7,072 bases of DNA from a bacterium. Lineage in GTDB: Bacteria > Patescibacteriota > Minisyncoccia > UBA6257 > 1-14-0-10-44-23. Below, one piece after another: positions 4,917 through 7,072 of the stretch. Position 1 is the first letter of the stretch. The number at the start of each line of letters is the position of its first letter. The translations under genes and the position numbers were made by a program. The stretch lies in NCBI GenBank assembly GCA_030699515.1, contig JAUYME010000052.1:1-7072 (forward strand). The letters are read 5' to 3'. The notes below the pieces were generated by a model. It worked only from the letters and a program-made list of their open reading frames with translations. It made no database searches and was not told the origin of the DNA.

Positions 4917-5173
4917 CTCTCTTTGCGTTGCTTCTTAAAATTCTCTTAGCTTCAAGGAGCGACGAGCGAGCCTAGGCTCGAAGAGCCTGTGAGCGAGGAG
5001 CGACAAAGAAGGTAAGGAATTTTAAAGCAACCCCTTGGGCAAAAGCAATTTCTCTAAGAGCTTTTCGTTACTCACAAAAGCCTACGCTAAGGCGTATGGT
5101 CTTTTGCTCGTAGCCAAAAAGCTCTTAATAAAATTGCTTTTGCGCAAGAGAGATTAGTTCTTTGATAGGGGGC
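4896..5173. mobile_element. 278-bp MITE-like snap-back insertion in a tRNA-binding-domain gene
   Basis: The ends are a perfect 19-bp inverted repeat: GCCCCCTATCAAAGAACTA (4897-4915) against its exact complement at 5155-5173. The pairing continues inwards with small bulges to about 4927/5143. Inside are two further arms. Arm 1 pairs 4927-4953 with 5008-5031 and has the 14-bp palindrome CGAGCCTAGGCTCG at 4967-4980 near its tip. Arm 2 pairs 5039-5065 with 5117-5143 (13 bp, three mismatches, 11 bp), with an inner hairpin CAAAAG/CTTTTG (5075-5080/5101-5106) and TACGC/GCGTA (5083-5087/5092-5096). The whole would fold as a Y. There is no open frame of note and no transposase. Deleting 4896-5173 joins GTC to CTT and restores the host gene in frame; the boundary could slip by one C. 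Beyond that base I see no target duplication. Confidence 0.8.
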
Positions 5174-5275
5174 CTTAGCAACGGGATGTTGCTCGCTGCA
5201 AGCGATAAAGAAAACGGAATCCTTGCAGTAATTTCTCCTGAAAAAGATTTACCACCCGGAGCAAAAGTTTCTTAG
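5174..5275 (+). pseudogene. Severed 3' part of the tRNA-binding-domain gene
   Basis: Thirty-three codons and a TAG encode LSNGMLLAAS, then DKENGILAVI, then SPEKDLPPGAKVS. This is the expected C-terminal end of a MetG-C/CsaA-like domain, with the NGM motif and the usual Gly-rich finish. Joined to residues 1-80 of the upstream part it gives 113 residues, the normal length for the family. All codons are still intact, so the split looks recent. The ATG at 5186 is in frame but has no Shine-Dalgarno sequence, so separate translation is unlikely. Confidence 0.8.
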
Positions 5276-5307
5276 TAAAGAATTAGCAAAACCCAAGATC
5301 GCATACT

Positions 5308-5325
5308 AAAATTTGTGCAAATTTT
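5308..5325. repeat. AT-rich hairpin after the split gene
   Basis: AAAATTT and AAATTTT form a 7-bp all-AT stem around GTGC, 32 nt after the TAG at 5275. It is weak as RNA. It may be an AT-rich dyad with no function. Confidence 0.35.
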
Positions 5326-5332
5326 ACTTGCC

Positions 5333-5359
5333 AAAAAGCACTAAAAGCTTCGCTTTTTT
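5333..5359 (+). terminator. Probable intrinsic terminator
   Basis: AAAAGC (5343-5348), loop TTC, GCTTTT (5352-5357), followed by more T. An alternative stem AAAAAGC (5333-5339) with GCTTTTT (5352-5358) uses the same 3' arm. The stem is short and AT-rich, but placement between the end of the split gene and the promoter region of the surface-protein gene fits. Confidence 0.5.
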
Positions 5360-5368
5360 CTTATCCCC

Positions 5369-5380
5369 ATTATGCATAAT
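5369..5380. promoter_or_regulatory. 12-bp palindrome ATTATGCATAAT, operator candidate
   Basis: A perfect 12-bp dyad upstream of the surface-protein promoter region, two bases from a second dyad at 5382-5399. It is AT-rich, so chance is possible. Confidence 0.35.
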
Positions 5381-5381
5381 T

Positions 5382-5399
5382 ACACATAAATTTCTGTGT
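5382..5399. promoter_or_regulatory. 18-bp dyad ACACATAAATTTCTGTGT, operator candidate
   Basis: Eight of nine base pairs match (T5387 against C5394 fails). It ends 19 bp before the TATAAG at 5419, covering the usual -35 position, which is how a repressor or activator site for the surface-protein gene would be placed. No regulator is assigned. Confidence 0.4.
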
Positions 5400-5418
5400 G
5401 GGAGCGTGATAAAATTAG

Positions 5419-5424
5419 TATAAG
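5419..5424 (+). promoter_or_regulatory. Candidate -10 box for the surface-protein gene
   Basis: TATAAG matches the consensus at five of six positions. No good -35 is present, which would fit an activator-dependent promoter using the dyad at 5382-5399. The overlapping word ATTAGTAT also occurs in the 89-bp repeats. A start near 5431 would give a leader of about 77 nt. Confidence 0.35.
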
Positions 5425-5433
5425 TCGTAATAC

Positions 5434-5562
5434 GTAGCAGCGGTCTTGAGAGGAGCGCGCATGATACGGCGATATTTTGCGTTACACGCAAAAACTACAC
5501 ACATAAAATGCGTAGAATTCCTCTCAAACAGTTTGCAAAGCAGTTGCTTACACAGCTGCTAC
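5434..5562 (+). promoter_or_regulatory. Potentially structured leader masking the surface-protein start codon
   Basis: Four nested pairings are possible. GTAGCAGC (5434-5441) pairs with GCTGCTAC (5555-5562). TTGAGAGGA (5446-5454) pairs with TCCTCTCAA (5519-5527). CGCAT (5458-5462) pairs with ATGCG (5508-5512), which holds the start codon. TTTTGCGT (5475-5482) pairs with ACGCAAAA (5486-5493). The second stem also covers the AGGAG at 5451-5455, and GAGAGGAG could pair instead with CTCCTCTC at 5562-5569. The stems are seen; regulation is inference. Confidence 0.4.
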
Positions 5563-5577
5563 TCCTCTCGCTTCTAG
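5461..5577 (+). CDS. Possible 38-aa upstream ORF overlapping the surface-protein start
   Basis: ATG at 5461 is preceded by AGGAG at 5451-5455 with a 5-nt gap, the clearest Shine-Dalgarno sequence in the window. The frame starts MIRRYFALHAKTTHIKC, has four cysteines and ends at TAG 5575-5577, overlapping the surface-protein gene in another frame. It does not resemble a known leader peptide. It could drive translational coupling, or the AGGAG may be accidental in a GC-rich stem. Confidence 0.25.
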   Translation: MIRRYFALHAKTTHIKCVEFLSNSLQSSCLHSCYSSRF

Positions 5578-7072
5578 CGCTAAATTTTAGCCTTCCTATT
5601 ACAGTGGCGTCAGCTGCAGGAGTTCCTCAGGTAATGAATTACCAAGGCCTCCTTACGGACTCTAGCGGAGATCGCCTTGGAGTTAGCGGAAGCGGAACAA
5701 GCTACTACTTCAAGTTTTCAATTTACGATGCAGCTACCGGTGGAACAAAAAAGTGGCCTTCAGGTTCCCCGCAAGAAACAGAAGCAACGGTTCGCGACGG
5801 AATTTTCTCGGTCAACATCGGCGAAGACACTGCCGAAACTTTAGATCTGGATTTTCAAACCGACACCAGCCTTTACCTGCAGGTTGAAGTTTCCGAAACT
5901 TCCGGCGGAAGCTTTGAAGAGCTTACTCCTCGTCAGCGAATTGTTGCTGCCGGTTACGCCATCAACGCCGACACTGTAGATGGCTATCACGCAACAACAA
6001 CCGGAGCCAGCGGAACAATTCCAATTCTTGGAACTTCCGGCTCACTTTCTCTTGACGGCGGTCTTACTCTTAGTTCATCCAGCCCTGCCACAACCACCAA
6101 CAGTTTGTATAACCAAGGCGGCGCACTTTATTTTAATGGCTCTGCTATCGGAGCAAGTGTCACTGCCGACTCATTAGACTTTGACGATTTTGAAAACACT
6201 TTAGATATTGACGAAGCAACTGAAATTAATTTCGGCGCCAACGCCCTAACATTTGATCTAGACGGCGCTGGCGATTTCATTATCCAAGATGGGGGATCAA
6301 GCTTTGCGACTTTTGCAGATGACGGAACTATCACCTTCACCGGAGCCTCCACCTTCGCAACAACATCAATCTCTGCCCTAACAGTTTCCGGATCAATTAG
6401 TTTGCCAGCAAATTCAATTACACTTGCAACTGACACTACCGGAAACTATGTTGCAACAATTGCCACAAGCACCGGTGGTCTAACTCTTTCCGGATCTGGA
6501 TCAGAAAATGCGAACGTCACGATTGGCCTGGCAAGCTCAGGAGCAACTGCCGGAACCTATGGCTCTGGTTCCGCCTCAGCTGTTATCACCGTAGACAGCT
6601 TTGGCCGAATCACTAGTATCTCAACCAGCTCCATCACTGGCGGTTCTTCATCAAATTCTTTCGAAACAATTTCTACCCCGCTTGGAACCAGCCCGGTAGC
6701 CGATAGCTCTACAGACACTCTTACCTTTTCCACCAGCTCAAATATTTTAACCATCACAGGAAGTAGTAGTGCAGATTCAATCACTTTCGGAATCTCCAGC
6801 AATTCCATCACTGCTACCGAGCTAGCTACCGACTCAGTTACTTCAGACGAAATCGCCGCCAACGCAGTAGGTGCATCCGAACTTGCCAGCACTGCAGTCA
6901 CTGCAGGCAGTTACGGCTCCAGCTCTCAAACCCTTGTTCTCACAATTGACACAGATGGCCGAATTACCTCAGCTGCCTCAACCAGCATCCTCATTACCGA
7001 GTCTCAAATCACCGACCTAGGTAGCTACCAAACAGAAAACGACATCCTCACCGACCTTGCCGGTCTAACCCA
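5508..7072 (+). CDS. Secreted modular surface protein, adhesin/tail-fibre-like (partial, right edge)
   Basis: The frame is open for 521 codons to the window end. The ATG at 5508 is the only ATG giving a signal peptide: basic start MRRIPLKQFAK, hydrophobic core near residues 13-33 (LLLLSLLAL) and ASA before likely cleavage at A36/A37. Residues about 40-159 form a domain I recognise from many exported bacterial proteins: VMNYQGLLTD, YDAATGG, a FSVNIG strand, LYLQVEV, then TPRQRIVAAGYA and ADTVDG. Beyond it lies a Ser/Thr/Gly/Ala-rich fibre: a LYNQGGALYFNG segment (about 200-215), a TADSLDFDDFENTLDID segment (about 219-235), two copies of a TAGxYG...ITVD/TID..GRITS unit (347-376 and 465-494), and TELATDSVTSDEIAANAVG (about 437-455). 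Such units occur in phage-tail-like and Patescibacteria surface proteins and suggest a long extracellular fibre for attachment. No C-terminal anchor can be seen, because the gene is cut by the window edge. Confidence 0.9.
   Translation, partial: MRRIPLKQFAKQLLTQLLLLSLLALNFSLPITVASAAGVPQVMNYQGLLTDSSGDRLGVSGSGTSYYFKFSIYDAATGGTKKWPSGSPQETEATVRDGIFSVNIGEDTAETLDLDFQTDTSLYLQVEVSETSGGSFEELTPRQRIVAAGYAINADTVDGYHATTTGASGTIPILGTSGSLSLDGGLTLSSSSPATTTNSLYNQGGALYFNGSAIGASVTADSLDFDDFENTLDIDEATEINFGANALTFDLDGAGDFIIQDGGSSFATFADDGTITFTGASTFATTSISALTVSGSISLPANSITLATDTTGNYVATIATSTGGLTLSGSGSENANVTIGLASSGATAGTYGSGSASAVITVDSFGRITSISTSSITGGSSSNSFETISTPLGTSPVADSSTDTLTFSTSSNILTITGSSSADSITFGISSNSITATELATDSVTSDEIAANAVGASELASTAVTAGSYGSSSQTLVLTIDTDGRITSAASTSILITESQITDLGSYQTENDILTDLAGLT

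Noticed and set aside
4896..5173. Self-splicing intron or translational bypass region
   Set aside because: No recognisable catalytic core or conserved intron ends, and 278 nt is far longer than known bacterial bypasses. The terminal inverted repeat is better explained by an insertion element.
4896..5173. Target-site duplication flanking the insertion
   Set aside because: Only one ambiguous C is shared by both sides. A 2-bp CT reading would leave the host frame shifted after excision.
5508..5620. Twin-arginine signal in the surface protein
   Set aside because: RR is at residues 2-3 with no following motif. The segment fits an ordinary Sec signal peptide.
6128..6901. Minus-strand frames (6128-6436 and 6557-6901) and plus frame 5980-6177
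   Set aside because: They overlap the surface-protein gene in other frames. The repetitive Ser/Thr/Gly codons of that gene leave the other frames open by chance.
49..7072. Reassigned UGA codon, as in some Patescibacteria
   Set aside because: All visible genes end in TAA or TAG and need no in-frame TGA, so the window gives no evidence either way.

Overview
The window looks like an accessory, palindrome-rich stretch of a candidate phyla radiation (Patescibacteria) genome. The reasons are the moderate-to-low GC content, near absence of Shine-Dalgarno sequences before the main genes, clean intergenic GC-rich snap-back repeats in an AT-richer background, a stand-alone tRNA-binding-domain protein, and a long Ser/Thr-rich exported protein of a type I associate with these bacteria. 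This placement rests on recognition, not on a database search. No rRNA, tRNA or CRISPR array was seen.

Layout. (1) 49-3096 (+): a 1015-residue, very hydrophilic, charged protein of unknown function with a Pro/Glu/Lys-rich N-terminal third, helical or coiled-coil segments and one small beta-rich module. (2) 3097-3467: a 371-bp repeat island with two nearly identical 89-bp repeats 137 bp apart, each holding a GC-rich hairpin, and a third truncated copy whose -10-like box lies 9 nt before the next start codon. (3) 3468-3782 (+): a 104-residue acidic helical hypothetical protein. (4) 3783-4471: hairpins of a GTCGGA family, then a cassette in which a minus-strand TrpR/YerC-like helix-turn-helix gene (3971-4456) is bracketed by two near-identical palindromes. 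A third palindrome with the same core but different complementary arms lies at 4553-4584. (5) 4656-5275 (+): a MetG-C-terminal/CsaA-like tRNA-binding-domain gene split by a 278-bp insertion (4896-5173) with a 19-bp perfect terminal inverted repeat and a Y-shaped fold. Removing the insertion restores a 113-residue protein of normal family length. (6) 5276-5507: terminator, operator-like palindromes, a weak promoter and a structured leader. (7) 5508-7072 (+), running off the right edge: a secreted modular surface protein with a signal peptide.

How it fits together. The genes do not form one obvious pathway. What unites the middle of the window is palindromic DNA: at least eight separate snap-back elements lie between 3264 and 5173, and one of them has broken a gene. 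The best candidate for something undescribed is the palindrome-bracketed TrpR-like gene: a DNA-binding protein of a dimeric, palindrome-recognising family sits between copies of a long perfect palindrome that also occurs next door with different arms. The palindrome even carries the first possible start codon of the gene. Whether the protein binds, mobilises or is simply carried by the palindromes cannot be decided from one window.
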